Shown: one piece after another, positions 1 through 8,462 of the stretch
Position numbering within the stretch: position 1 is the stretch's first letter
Layout of the letters: every line of letters starts with the position of its first letter
Origin: Candidatus Aminicenantes bacterium UBA6072
Lineage (GTDB): Bacteria; Acidobacteriota; Aminicenantia; UBA2199
Length of the DNA stretch: 64,000 bases
Assembly: GCA_002436105.1 (NCBI GenBank)
Contig: DIXU01000004.1
Location: forward strand, 1-64,000
Reading direction: 5' to 3'
Notes under the pieces: generated by a model
Seen by the model: the letters and a program-made list of their open reading frames with translations, nothing else
Told to the model about the DNA's origin: nothing
The model's database searches: none
Made by a program: the position numbers and the translations under genes

Positions 1-176
1 ATGAGTGATAAGTGATGCGTGATGCGGGAAAACATAAAATCGATCTTCGTGACGCGTAACGCGTAACGCGTGACGCGAAAGAACTGGACTCCCTTCTGAT
101 CTTCGACTACCACTATCACTATCACTACCACTAATGACCGTAAGGGCTCTCGCTGACACTGACACTGTCACTGACA
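1..176. repeat. Compound short-period repeat element
   Basis: This stretch holds no gene. It is built from short-period arrays: heptads of the GTGATGC/GTGACGC type (about 1-75), a linker around 77-107, hexads of the ACTATC/ACTACC type (about 108-134), and hexads of the TGACAC type (about 153-176). The same order of modules recurs at 32.4 kb in this orientation and at 20.1-20.4 kb and 40.0-40.4 kb in the opposite one. It abuts the stop codon of the ABC-F gene. Confidence 0.8.
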
Positions 177-2141
177 CTTTTCCTGCATTTCGACTTCTTC
201 CAGTCTCCGCATCGCCTCTTCCCAGCGCGGCAGCATTTCCTTCAGGCGCCGCTCCACGTCGCTGAGCTCTTTCATCAACTCCTGGATGCGCGTCGAGTCG
301 CCGAGCACGCCGGGATCGCAGAGCAGCGCCTGGTCGCGGTCCTTCAGCGCCTCCAGCTCGTGGATCCCGGACTCCAGCGCCTGCACCTCACGCGCCAGTT
401 CCCTCCGGACTCTGCTGAGACGGTTCCTCTCCTCGGCCTCCAGTCGGCGCTCTTCGCGCGTCCTGCCGGGCTTGCGCGGTGCCGGCGCATTCGCGCTGCC
501 AGGGTCGGCCGCGGCGCATCGTTCCGCGGCGGCCGCGAGCTCGGCTTCGCGCTTGCCGACGAAATAGGAATAATTCCCGATGTACTCGCGGAGCCGGCCG
601 TCGCGCAGCTCGAGGACGCGGCTCACCAGGTCGTCGAGAAAATGGCGGTCGTGCGATACCAGGATGATGGTGCCCGTGTAATGCAGCAGTGCGTTCTGGA
701 AGATCTCCTTGGTCTTGAGGTCAAGGTGGTTGGTCGGCTCGTCCAGGATCAGGCAGTTGCTGTCACGCAGCAGGATCTTGACCAGGGCCAGGCGGCTCTT
801 CTCGCCGCCCGAGAGGACGGCCACCGGCTTGTGGATGTCGTCGCCGGAAAAAAGAAAGGCGCCCAGCAGGCTGCGCACCTCCAGGTCGCTGCCCCTGCCG
901 TCGACCTCCCTGGCCTCCTGCCAGACCGTCAGGCCGTAGTCGACGTTCTGCTGGCTCTCCTGGGAAAAGAAAGCGGCCTGCACCTGGTAACCCCATTCCA
1001 CCGCGCCATGGCTGGGGGGCTCCACGCCGGCCAGGATCCGGGACAGGGTCGTTTTCCCGGCGCCGTTGACGCCCAGCAGGGCGATCTTCTCGCCGCGCTG
1101 CACCGTGAAGCTCACGCCGGAGAATACCTCCCGGCCGCCGTATGCCTTCGCCAGGTCCCTGACCGCCAGGACCTCCCTGCCGCTGCGCCGCCCCTCGGGA
1201 AAGCGGAAGCGGACCTGCTTCGCCTGCTGGTGATCGGGCAGCAACTCGAATTTTTCCAGCTGCTTGATCCGGCTCTGGACCTCGGAAGCCTTGCTGGCCT
1301 TGGCGCGGAAGCGGTCGATGTAGGCCTGGATGCGCTTGATCTCCGCCTTCTGCAGCTCGCGCTTCTTCTCCAGCGCCGCCGTCTGGCGCTCCTTCTCCTT
1401 GAGGAAGTGGGAGTAATCGCCCTTGTAGATCGTGAGCCGGCCGCGAGCCAGCTCGGCGATCTGGTTCACCATCTTGTCCAGGAACATGTGGTCGTGGGAG
1501 ATGGCCAGAAGCGTGCCATCGTAGCCGCGCAAAAAACCTTCCAGCCATTCCATGCTCTCGGTGTCGAGGTGGTTGGTCGGCTCGTCCAGCAGCATGATGT
1601 CGGGCTCGGAGAGCAGGATGACGGCCAGGAAGATGCGCATCTTCCAGCCGCCGGAAAAGTCGCGGCAGTTCCTGGCCTCGTCGCCCTCGACGAAGCCCAG
1701 CCCCTTGAGGACGCGCCGGGCCCGGGCCTCGAAGCCGTAGCCGTCGCGGAGCAGGAAGGCCTCGGAAGCGGCGTCGAACTTGTGCAGCAGGCCCGCGAAG
1801 CCTTCCTGCCGATGGTCGCCGGAGGCGACGCGCTCATGGCTGGCGCGGATGGCGCTTTCCATCTCCTCGTGCCCGGTCTGCTTCTTGAGAAAGGCCATGA
1901 CCGGCAGCGGTTCCAGCTCGACCAGGTCCTGGGGCAGGTAGCCGATGCGCTGGCCCTTGGTGGTCTCGATGGTGCCGTCGTCCAGCCCCGCATCGCCCTG
2001 GATCGCCCGCAACAGGGTGGTCTTGCCGGCGCCGTTGTCGCCGACCAGGCCGATGCGGCTGCGGTCGTTGACCAGCCAGGTGATCCCGGAAAAGATCGCC
2101 TTGTCGTTGTAGGCGAGTCGGATGTCCTGCAAACGGATCAT
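168..2141 (-). CDS. ABC-F family ATPase (ribosome-associated type)
   Basis: The 657-aa protein has two ABC domains and no membrane segment, the ABC-F layout. ABC-F proteins act on ribosomes in translation rescue or regulation. The first Walker A GDNGAGKT is at residues 34-41 and the first signature is FSGGWKMR near 164. A charged linker follows (about 245-300), then a second Walker A GVNGAGKT near 358 and signature LSGGEKSR. The C-terminal 110 residues form a long charged coiled coil, as in Uup and YdiF/YheS-like members. It is the last gene before the left edge and runs leftward with the binding-protein gene behind it. The exact ABC-F subfamily is not assigned, and no drug-resistance role can be read from the sequence. 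Confidence 0.93.
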   Translation of the reverse strand: MIRLQDIRLAYNDKAIFSGITWLVNDRSRIGLVGDNGAGKTTLLRAIQGDAGLDDGTIETTKGQRIGYLPQDLVELEPLPVMAFLKKQTGHEEMESAIRASHERVASGDHRQEGFAGLLHKFDAASEAFLLRDGYGFEARARRVLKGLGFVEGDEARNCRDFSGGWKMRIFLAVILLSEPDIMLLDEPTNHLDTESMEWLEGFLRGYDGTLLAISHDHMFLDKMVNQIAELARGRLTIYKGDYSHFLKEKERQTAALEKKRELQKAEIKRIQAYIDRFRAKASKASEVQSRIKQLEKFELLPDHQQAKQVRFRFPEGRRSGREVLAVRDLAKAYGGREVFSGVSFTVQRGEKIALLGVNGAGKTTLSRILAGVEPPSHGAVEWGYQVQAAFFSQESQQNVDYGLTVWQEAREVDGRGSDLEVRSLLGAFLFSGDDIHKPVAVLSGGEKSRLALVKILLRDSNCLILDEPTNHLDLKTKEIFQNALLHYTGTIILVSHDRHFLDDLVSRVLELRDGRLREYIGNYSYFVGKREAELAAAAERCAAADPGSANAPAPRKPGRTREERRLEAEERNRLSRVRRELAREVQALESGIHELEALKDRDQALLCDPGVLGDSTRIQELMKELSDVERRLKEMLPRWEEAMRRLEEVEMQEKCQ

Positions 2142-2204
2142 GGGTCAGGGTACCTCTTTGGCGCCGGGCCGGGCCTCAGGCGCCGGCGGTGCCGCCGTTA
2201 CGGG

Positions 2205-3047
2205 TCAGTACTTTTTGGCCAGGAGCTTGGCCGCCTCGATCGATTCGGTGATCTTGTTCTCCTCGATGAGCCTGTGCAGGACCTGGTTGATGCGTTCCAG
2301 CAGAACGGTGTCGCCCTTGCGCACCGCGGCGGCCGAGCCGAGCGGCTGGCTGTCGGTGCTGCATTCCAGGTTCAGCAGGGCGCTGTCCTTGAGGACGAAG
2401 GTGTCGGCCACGGGTTTTTCCAGGATGACGGCGTCCACTTTCTTCTGCAGCAGAGCGTCGACCAGCTCGTCGATCTCCTCATGCAGGAAGAAGACGGCGC
2501 CACTGACCAGGTTGCGTGCCAGGTCCTCCTGGATGGAGCCCTTCTGGGTCCCCACGACCTTGCCGCGCAGGTCCTCCAGCATCTTGATCCGCTCGCGGTC
2601 CTCGGCGCGGATCAGCATGTTCTGGATCGCCTGGTAATAGGGAATGGAAAAATCGACGATGTGCCTGCGGCTCTCGGTCGGGGTCAGCCCGGCCAGGGCG
2701 ATGTCGATGTTCCCGGCGGCCAGCTCGTCGAAGAGCTTGCTGAACACGATATCCTTGATCTCCAGCCTGACGTTCAGGTTGGAGGCGATGGCCTCGGCGA
2801 TATCGATGTCGATGCCGACCATCTCGCTCTCCAGCTCGGGCAGCAGGTAGAACTCGTAGGGCGGGTAATCGGCGCTGGTGCCGACGACGATCTTGCCCGC
2901 AGCCTTGATCTTCTCCAGCCTGCCGGTCTCCTTGCGGATCTCCTGGCTCTGCATGCGGCAGCCGGACTGCCAGATCATGCCGAGCAGGCCGCTGACCAGC
3001 CAAAAAGCCAGCAAGAACCGGTTGGGCTTGAAAGATTTGCTTGACAT
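2205..3047 (-). CDS. Family 3 substrate-binding lipoprotein (polar amino-acid type)
   Basis: This 280-aa periplasmic binding protein has an N-terminal hydrophobic segment ending in WQSGC, a plausible lipobox, so it is probably membrane-anchored. The family 3 solute-binding fold is shown by KIVVGTSADYPPYEF, then GIDIDIAEAIA and DIALAGLTPTESR. I chose the ATG at 3045-3047 because GGGAGGT lies five bases upstream; an upstream ATG at 3086 would add 13 residues and lacks such a site. No permease or ATPase of an amino-acid ABC transporter is adjacent, so it may work with distant genes or act as a sensor-type binding protein. A good promoter precedes it. Confidence 0.88.
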   Translation of the reverse strand: MSSKSFKPNRFLLAFWLVSGLLGMIWQSGCRMQSQEIRKETGRLEKIKAAGKIVVGTSADYPPYEFYLLPELESEMVGIDIDIAEAIASNLNVRLEIKDIVFSKLFDELAAGNIDIALAGLTPTESRRHIVDFSIPYYQAIQNMLIRAEDRERIKMLEDLRGKVVGTQKGSIQEDLARNLVSGAVFFLHEEIDELVDALLQKKVDAVILEKPVADTFVLKDSALLNLECSTDSQPLGSAAAVRKGDTVLLERINQVLHRLIEENKITESIEAAKLLAKKY

Positions 3048-3076
3048 CGCTACCTCCCGAATGACATAGATACCCA

Positions 3077-3105
3077 ACCATAGCAAACCGTTTTCACGAT
3101 GTCAA
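3077..3105 (-). promoter_or_regulatory. Sigma-70-type promoter of the binding-protein gene
   Basis: On the minus strand TTGACA (3100-3105) is followed after 17 bases by TATGGT (3077-3082). The start codon lies 30 bases downstream with a Shine-Dalgarno between. This is one of a consistent set of TTGACA-type promoters in the window. Confidence 0.65.
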
Positions 3106-3149
3106 TCCGCCCGCCCGCCGCGCGCCGGGAAGCAGCGCGGGCGGAGGAT

Positions 3150-3178
3150 TTGACAACCCCGGCGAATGGTGATATTTT
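3150..3178 (+). promoter_or_regulatory. Promoter of tRNA-Leu
   Basis: TTGACA (3150-3155), a 17-base spacer, then TATTTT (3173-3178). The predicted start, near 3185, lies a few bases ahead of the mature tRNA 5' end. The same -35/-10 pair and spacing is seen before ribH. Confidence 0.6.
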
Positions 3179-3192
3179 CGCCGCGGGCGCCC

Positions 3193-3274
3193 GCGAAAGT
3201 GGTGGAATTGGTAGACACGTCAGACTTAGGATCTGATGCCGCGAGGCCTGGGGGTTCGAGTCCCCCCTTTCGCA
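3193..3274 (+). tRNA. tRNA-Leu (UAG anticodon)
   Basis: The 82-base cloverleaf has acceptor stem GCGAAAG/CTTTCGC, a D-arm TGGTGGAATTGGTAGACA typical of leucine tRNAs, an anticodon loop containing TAG, a long variable arm, and a T-arm GGGGG-TTCGAGT-CCCCC. The discriminator base is A and CCA is not encoded. The NlpC/P60 gene starts 30 bases downstream. Confidence 0.97.
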
Positions 3275-3304
3275 TTGCCTTTGCTCCGCCGAGGACAAGC
3301 CTTC

Positions 3305-3817
3305 ATGAACGCCAGCCGTTTTTTCAGTGAAGCCCGGCCCATCCGGCTGCTGCCGGCGCTGGCCGTCATTTTCGCCCTCCTTTGGGCCTGCGTCGCGCGC
3401 GGCAAGCCCCCGGCCCGCAGCGTGCTGCGCCGCCAGGTCGCCGCCCTGGCCGTCAGCCTGGCCGGATTGCCCTACATGTACGGCGGCAGGGACATCGACG
3501 GCTTCGACTGCAGCGGCCTGGTGTACTACGTATACGACTGCTTCGGCATCCGCCTGCCGCGCAGCGCCCGCGAGCAGTCGCGGCTGCCGGGGGCCGTTCG
3601 CCTGAAACGCGCTTCTGCGGGCGACATCCTGGTCTTCCGCCTGAAGAAGGCCTGGCATACGGCCATCTACCTGGGAGACGGCCGCTTCGTGCACGCGCCC
3701 AATGCCCGGGGCTGGGTGCGCCTGGAGACGCTGAACGATTACTGGCTGCCGCGCCTGAAATCCGCCATCGCCGTCCTGCCGCCGTACCGCTCCGCGCCGA
3801 CGGGTGGGCAGGGCTGA
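3305..3817 (+). CDS. NlpC/P60 family cell-wall cysteine peptidase
   Basis: This 170-aa protein has an N-terminal hydrophobic segment (about residues 15-31) and one NlpC/P60 domain. The family cleaves peptide bonds in murein stem peptides outside the cytoplasm. The nucleophile is Cys69 in GFDCSGLV. His118 (KKAWHTAIY) and His130 (RFVHAP) fit the other two triad positions. I used the ATG at 3305; reading further upstream would run into the tRNA. No SH3 or LysM wall-binding domain is present, so it is a minimal, membrane-anchored or secreted form. lolD follows 10 bases later. Confidence 0.9.
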   Translation: MNASRFFSEARPIRLLPALAVIFALLWACVARGKPPARSVLRRQVAALAVSLAGLPYMYGGRDIDGFDCSGLVYYVYDCFGIRLPRSAREQSRLPGAVRLKRASAGDILVFRLKKAWHTAIYLGDGRFVHAPNARGWVRLETLNDYWLPRLKSAIAVLPPYRSAPTGGQG

Positions 3818-3827
3818 AGGGGGTGCC

Positions 3828-4511
3828 ATGACGAAATGGATCCTGGAGGCACGAGAGATCGAGAAGAGCTTCATCCAGCCGAACCGGGAACGCCTGGTTA
3901 TCCTGCAGGGCCTTTCGCTCGGCCTGGAGCGGGGGAGCGTGATCTCGGTCACCGGGGCTTCCGGCTCCGGCAAGAGCACCTTGCTGCACGTGCTCGGCTC
4001 GCTGGACGGGACCGACGGGGGCTGCATCCGCTTCGACGGGGAGGATATCGCCGGCTTCGGCAGGAAACGGCTGGCCGCCTACCGCAACCGCGACATCGGC
4101 TTCGTCTTCCAATTCCATTACCTGATGCCCGAGCTGACGGTCAGGGAGAACGTCGCCGCTCCCGGGCTGGTCAGCGTCTTCCGCAAGCGCCGCGCCTTCG
4201 ACGACGCCGCCGCGTTGCTGGCCGAGGTCGGCCTGGGCGACAAGCTCGACGCCATGCCCCACCAGCTTTCGGGTGGTGAGAAGCAGCGCGCGGCCATCGC
4301 CCGCAGCCTGCTCAACGGTCCACGCCTGCTGCTTGCCGACGAGCCGACCGGCAGCCTCGACTGGAAGACCGGCGAAGGCGTCTTCGCCCTGTTCCGGCGC
4401 CTGATCCGCGAGCGCGGGCTCAGCGCCATCGTTGCCACGCACAATCCCCAGCTGGCCGAGCTGACCGACAGGAAGTACCTGTTGCACGGCGGCAAATTAC
4501 AGGAAATGTGA
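3828..4511 (+). CDS. lolD: Lipoprotein-export ABC ATPase LolD
   Basis: This 227-aa ABC ATPase belongs to the LolD/MacB group, which powers release of outer-membrane lipoproteins from the inner membrane. It shows Walker A GASGSGKST, Q-loop FVFQFHYLMPELTVREN (typical of LolD), signature LSGGEKQR and Walker B LLLADEPTGSLD. The ATG at 3828 is preceded by a G-rich Shine-Dalgarno. The usual partner permease is not adjacent; a LolC/E-type permease lies 26 kb away at 30868-32082. MacB- or FtsE-like roles cannot be ruled out from the ATPase alone. Confidence 0.87.
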   Translation: MTKWILEAREIEKSFIQPNRERLVILQGLSLGLERGSVISVTGASGSGKSTLLHVLGSLDGTDGGCIRFDGEDIAGFGRKRLAAYRNRDIGFVFQFHYLMPELTVRENVAAPGLVSVFRKRRAFDDAAALLAEVGLGDKLDAMPHQLSGGEKQRAAIARSLLNGPRLLLADEPTGSLDWKTGEGVFALFRRLIRERGLSAIVATHNPQLAELTDRKYLLHGGKLQEM

Positions 4512-4939
4512 AAACGGTATTCGTGACGCGTAACGCGTGACGCGTGACATGTGAAGAATTTAATCCCAAGCACCAAATTGCCTGAAAAGTGTTATTGATA
4601 GTGATCGTGATAGTAAAGAAAGGAATTAGTGGAATGCATTTCATCATTGCGAATTTCAATGACATGATGACCGAATCGATTTTCGTCTGGCCTAATTCCG
4701 GATAGCGGGGAATTTCCCAAGGCTGTTCTTCTTGGGGTAGGGGCGGGTCTCAGACCCGCCCATGCATAAAAATGGATTCCATATCCTAAAAAGATCGGCC
4801 ATTCTCCCTTGCTTGATTCATGTGCTCTTGTTACTTTCTTTCGCGTCACGCGTCACGCGTTACGCGTCACGTATAACCATGGCTTCAGCAATTCAGCGAT
4901 TGTCTTGACATTGATCCCGCCAAAACTTATCATCATTTC
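4512..4939. repeat. Intergenic region bounded by inverted heptad arrays
   Basis: No gene is evident in these 428 bases. A GTGACGC/GTAACGC heptad array at about 4522-4551 is matched by the reverse-complementary array at about 4841-4872, so the two bracket roughly 290 bases as a large imperfect inverted repeat. The same heptads occur at about 44-76. The interior is AT-richer and shows no reading frame worth calling. The glgC promoter lies at the right end. Confidence 0.7.
4905..4933 (+). promoter_or_regulatory. glgC promoter, probably giving a leaderless mRNA
   Basis: TTGACA (4905-4910), exactly 17 bases, then TATCAT (4928-4933). The glgC ATG at 4940 is where transcription should start, seven bases after the -10 box. 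No Shine-Dalgarno can exist, and none is seen. Confidence 0.65.
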
Positions 4940-6211
4940 ATGAAAGACGTCCTGGCAGTGATCCTCGGCGGCGGCAGGGGCACGCGGCTGTTTCCCTTGA
5001 CCCAGTTCCGGGCCAAGCCGGCGGTGCCCATCGGCGGCAAGTTCCGCCTCATCGATATCCCCATCTCCAACTGCCTGCACTGGAACATCAAGAAGATCAT
5101 GGTCCTGACCCAGTTCAACACGGCGTCGCTGCACCGCCATATCTCCCAGTCCTACCGCTTCGACGGCTTCTCCGACGGTTTCCTGCAGATCCTCGCCGCC
5201 CAGCAGACCATCGAGGATTCGAACTGGTACCAGGGGACCGCCGACGCCGTGCGCAAGAACATCCACTACATCAAGCATCAGAAGGCCAGCACCGTGGTGA
5301 TCCTCTCCGGCGACCAGCTCTACCGCATCAACCTGAAGGATTTCCTCAAATGCCACCGGGATAACCAGGCCGACATCACCATCGCCGTCAAGCCGGTCGC
5401 GCGCGCCCAGGCGGGGGAATTCGGCATCCTGCAGACCGACGAGCACCGGCGCATCGTCCGCTTCGTGGAAAAGCCGAAAACCGAGGAACTGCTGGACGAG
5501 CTGGCCGTTCCCGCCACCTACCTGGGACTGCAGGACCCGAGCCTGAGCCATATCGCCTCCATGGGCATCTACATATTCAAAAAGGACGTGCTGATCGACC
5601 TGCTGGAGCACAACATCAAGGAGGATTTCGGCCGCGAGGTCATTCCCGACGCCATCGACGGCAGCCGGGTCTTCGCCTACGTGTTCAACGACTACTGGGA
5701 GGACATCGGCACCATCAAGGCCTTTTTCGAGGCCAACCTCGACTTTGCCAACCCCATCCCGCGCTTTGATTTCTACAACGAGGAGACGCCGATCTTCACG
5801 CGCAAGCGCTTCCTGCCCGGCTCCAAGATCGAGAATTGCGACGTCCACTATTCGCTGATCTCCGACGGCTCGATCATCGAGGGCAGCAAGCTGGCCAACA
5901 CCGTCATCGGCACGCGCTCGGTCATCCGCTCCAATTCCTACCTGGAGCGGGTGGTCATGATGGGGGCCGATTACTATGAAAGCCCGGAAGAAAAGGCGGA
6001 GGACGAGCGCCGGCAGCGCGGCCAGGTCGGCATCGGCCGCGACTGCGTCATCCGCAACGCCATACTGGACAAGAACGTCCGCGTCGGCGCCGGGGCGCGC
6101 CTGCTCAACGAGAAGGGCCTGGTGAACTTCAGCCACGACCGCTACCGCATCGTCGACGGCATCACCGTGGTCCCCAAGGACATGGAGATCCCCGCCGGCT
6201 TCGTCATCTGA
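4940..6211 (+). CDS. glgC: Glucose-1-phosphate adenylyltransferase (ADP-glucose synthase)
   Basis: This 423-aa enzyme makes ADP-glucose from glucose-1-phosphate and ATP, the committed step of glycogen synthesis. The nucleotidyltransferase domain begins with GGGRGTRLFPLT near residue 10, followed by KPAVPIGGKFRLIDIPISN and GTADAVRKN. The C-terminal third is the left-handed beta-helix regulatory domain (VIGTRSVIRSNSYLERVVMMG). Length and motifs match bacterial and plant-type GlgC well. It stands alone: no glycogen synthase or branching enzyme is nearby. Its start codon sits at the predicted transcription start. Confidence 0.95.
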   Translation: MKDVLAVILGGGRGTRLFPLTQFRAKPAVPIGGKFRLIDIPISNCLHWNIKKIMVLTQFNTASLHRHISQSYRFDGFSDGFLQILAAQQTIEDSNWYQGTADAVRKNIHYIKHQKASTVVILSGDQLYRINLKDFLKCHRDNQADITIAVKPVARAQAGEFGILQTDEHRRIVRFVEKPKTEELLDELAVPATYLGLQDPSLSHIASMGIYIFKKDVLIDLLEHNIKEDFGREVIPDAIDGSRVFAYVFNDYWEDIGTIKAFFEANLDFANPIPRFDFYNEETPIFTRKRFLPGSKIENCDVHYSLISDGSIIEGSKLANTVIGTRSVIRSNSYLERVVMMGADYYESPEEKAEDERRQRGQVGIGRDCVIRNAILDKNVRVGAGARLLNEKGLVNFSHDRYRIVDGITVVPKDMEIPAGFVI

Positions 6212-6266
6212 ACGTCCGCAACCTTTTGCCGGGCTGCGGCGTAGCAGTTTCATACACGGAGGCCCA

Positions 6267-8462
6267 ATGAAAAAACTGATCCTGTTGCTCCTGGCCTGCG
6301 CCGTCGGCCTGCAGGCCGGGGAAATGAAGAAGCTGTCCCTCGAGCAGGCTTTCCTCAACCGTGGCGAGCCCCTGTTGAAGCCCCTGCCGGAAGCCGGCCC
6401 CTGGCTGGACGACTCCGCCTATGTCGAGCTGCGCAAGGACAAGGCGCTGCGCGTCGACGCCCGCAGCGGCCGCGCCCGCATCCTCTTCGATCCCGCCCCG
6501 CTCAAGGGCTCCGGCCCGGAAGGCCTGGACTGGCTGCGCCCGGCCGACCGCAGCGCCGATTACGGCCGGCTGGCGTTCATCCACGAGGGCGACCTCTACG
6601 TTTTCCGCAAGGCGACGGGGATGCTGCAGCGCCTGACCGAGACGGCCGGCGATGAGCAGAACCCCCGTTTCTCCCCCGACGGCAGCCGCGTGGCCTGGAC
6701 CGCGGCAGGCAACCTGTTCGCCGGGGCCAGCAGCGGCGGCGCCCCGTCGCAGCTGACCCGCGACGGCGGCGACGAGATCCTCAACGGCTACGCCTCCTGG
6801 GTCTATTACGAGGAGATCCTCGGCCGGGCCGGCCGCTACCGCGCTTTCGAATGGAGCCCCGACAGCCGGACGATCGCCTTCATGCGCTTCGACCAGTCAC
6901 GGGTGCCGCAGTTCCCCCTGTTCGATGCCGCCGGCGCCTATGGCCGGCTGGAAATGCAGCGCTACCCCAAGCCGGGCTTTCCCAACCCGACGGTCCGGGT
7001 GGGTTTCGCCGATCCCGACGGCAAGGGGATCGAATGGGTTTCTTTCGCCGACAGCGGCGACCATTACCTGACCTTCCTGGCCTGGGCGCCGCGCGGGGAC
7101 AAGGCCTACGTCCAGTGGCTGAACCGCGGCCAGGACGAGTTGCGGATCTATGAGTATGACCTGGCCAAGAAAAAGCTGCGCCTCGCCTACAGCGAAAAGC
7201 AGAAGGCCTGGATCGATTTCCTCGATGCGGGGAGCTTCGCGCCGCTTCGCGACGGCGGCTTCCTGCTGGCGAGCAGCCGGAGCGGCTGGGACCACCTCTA
7301 CCGCGTCGGCGCCGCCGGCGAGGTCAGGGCGCTCACCGACGGCGAGTGGTCGGTCAGCCGCATCGAAGCGGTCGACGAGCGGCGCGGGCTGGTTTTCTTC
7401 AGCGCCGACAGGGAGGATTCCGCGCGCAGCGACCTGTACCGGGTCGATTGGAACGGCGGCACGCCGCAGCGGCTGACCGGCGACGCCGGCTCGCACTCCG
7501 TCACCGTCTCGCCGCTCGGTTCCTTCTTCCTCGACCGCTGGTCCTCCCTGAGCCAGCCGGGGCGCCTGCGCCTGTGCCGCGGCGACGGCCGCGTGCTGCG
7601 CAGCCTGGGAGAAAGCGCCACGCCGGCACTGGCCGGCTATGACCTGGGCCGATCGGAGATCTTCCGCATCCCCGCCGCCGACGGCCTGCAGCTTCCGGCG
7701 GCCTGGATACTGCCGCCTGATTTCGATGCCGGCCGGAAATATCCGGTGGTCCTGAGCATTTACGGCGGCCCCGGCGCCCGTTCGGTGCGCGATGCCTTTC
7801 CCCGCCGCCTGGATGACCACTACCTGGCGGCGCAGGGGATCATCGTCATGACGGTCGACCACCGCGGCGCCGGCCACCACGGCAAGCGCGGGCAGGAGCT
7901 CATGCACCGCTGCCTGGGCAAATGGGAAATGGCCGATTACGGCAGCGCCGTCGCCTGGCTGCGCGAAAAGCCCTTCGTCGACGGCAGCCGCATCGGCATC
8001 AGCGGCGGCAGCTACGGCGGCTATGTCGCCGCGCTGGCGCTGGTATCGGCGCCCGATCTCTTTTGCTGCGGCATCGCCGAGTACTCGGTGACCGACTGGG
8101 CGCTGTACGATTCGGTCTATACCGAGAGGTACATGGATACGCCCGCGGAGAACCCCGACGGCTATCGCCAGGGCTCCGTACTCTCCCATGCCGGCACCTA
8201 CCGGGGCGGGTTGCGCCTGACCCACGGCAGCATGGATGACAACGTCCACATGCAGAACTCGCTGCAGCTGCTGGATGCGCTGCTCGACCTGGGCAAGACG
8301 GTCGAGTTCATGGTCTACCCGGGCGAGCGCCACGGCATTCGCGGCAAGAAGGCGGCGGAAAGCGCCGTTTCCTCGGTCGAGTTCTGGAAAAGGCACTTCT
8401 TTGCAGGGGAGGGCGGACAGGTCATACCGGTCGGACACGTCCGACAAGAAAAAGCGGAATGA
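6267..8462 (+). CDS. S9 family prolyl oligopeptidase (dipeptidyl-peptidase IV-like)
   Basis: The 731-aa protein starts with a signal peptide (MKKLILLLLACAVGLQA), so it acts in the periplasm or outside. The N-terminal two thirds is a DPP-IV-type propeller; the C-terminal alpha/beta-hydrolase carries the triad. The nucleophile is Ser582 in GISGGSYGGY, the acid is in DDNVH (657-658), and the base is His689 in GERHG. The family removes dipeptides from peptides with proline or alanine at position two. GGAGG lies ahead of the ATG. The gene overlaps the methyltransferase by four bases, starting a long co-directional run. Confidence 0.93.
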   Translation: MKKLILLLLACAVGLQAGEMKKLSLEQAFLNRGEPLLKPLPEAGPWLDDSAYVELRKDKALRVDARSGRARILFDPAPLKGSGPEGLDWLRPADRSADYGRLAFIHEGDLYVFRKATGMLQRLTETAGDEQNPRFSPDGSRVAWTAAGNLFAGASSGGAPSQLTRDGGDEILNGYASWVYYEEILGRAGRYRAFEWSPDSRTIAFMRFDQSRVPQFPLFDAAGAYGRLEMQRYPKPGFPNPTVRVGFADPDGKGIEWVSFADSGDHYLTFLAWAPRGDKAYVQWLNRGQDELRIYEYDLAKKKLRLAYSEKQKAWIDFLDAGSFAPLRDGGFLLASSRSGWDHLYRVGAAGEVRALTDGEWSVSRIEAVDERRGLVFFSADREDSARSDLYRVDWNGGTPQRLTGDAGSHSVTVSPLGSFFLDRWSSLSQPGRLRLCRGDGRVLRSLGESATPALAGYDLGRSEIFRIPAADGLQLPAAWILPPDFDAGRKYPVVLSIYGGPGARSVRDAFPRRLDDHYLAAQGIIVMTVDHRGAGHHGKRGQELMHRCLGKWEMADYGSAVAWLREKPFVDGSRIGISGGSYGGYVAALALVSAPDLFCCGIAEYSVTDWALYDSVYTERYMDTPAENPDGYRQGSVLSHAGTYRGGLRLTHGSMDDNVHMQNSLQLLDALLDLGKTVEFMVYPGERHGIRGKKAAESAVSSVEFWKRHFFAGEGGQVIPVGHVRQEKAE

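Noticed and set aside
360..3044. An 894-codon open frame on the plus strand opposite the ABC-F and binding-protein genes
   Set aside because: It spans two well-supported minus-strand genes, its product is low-complexity and without known motifs, and such mirror frames are expected in GC-rich DNA.
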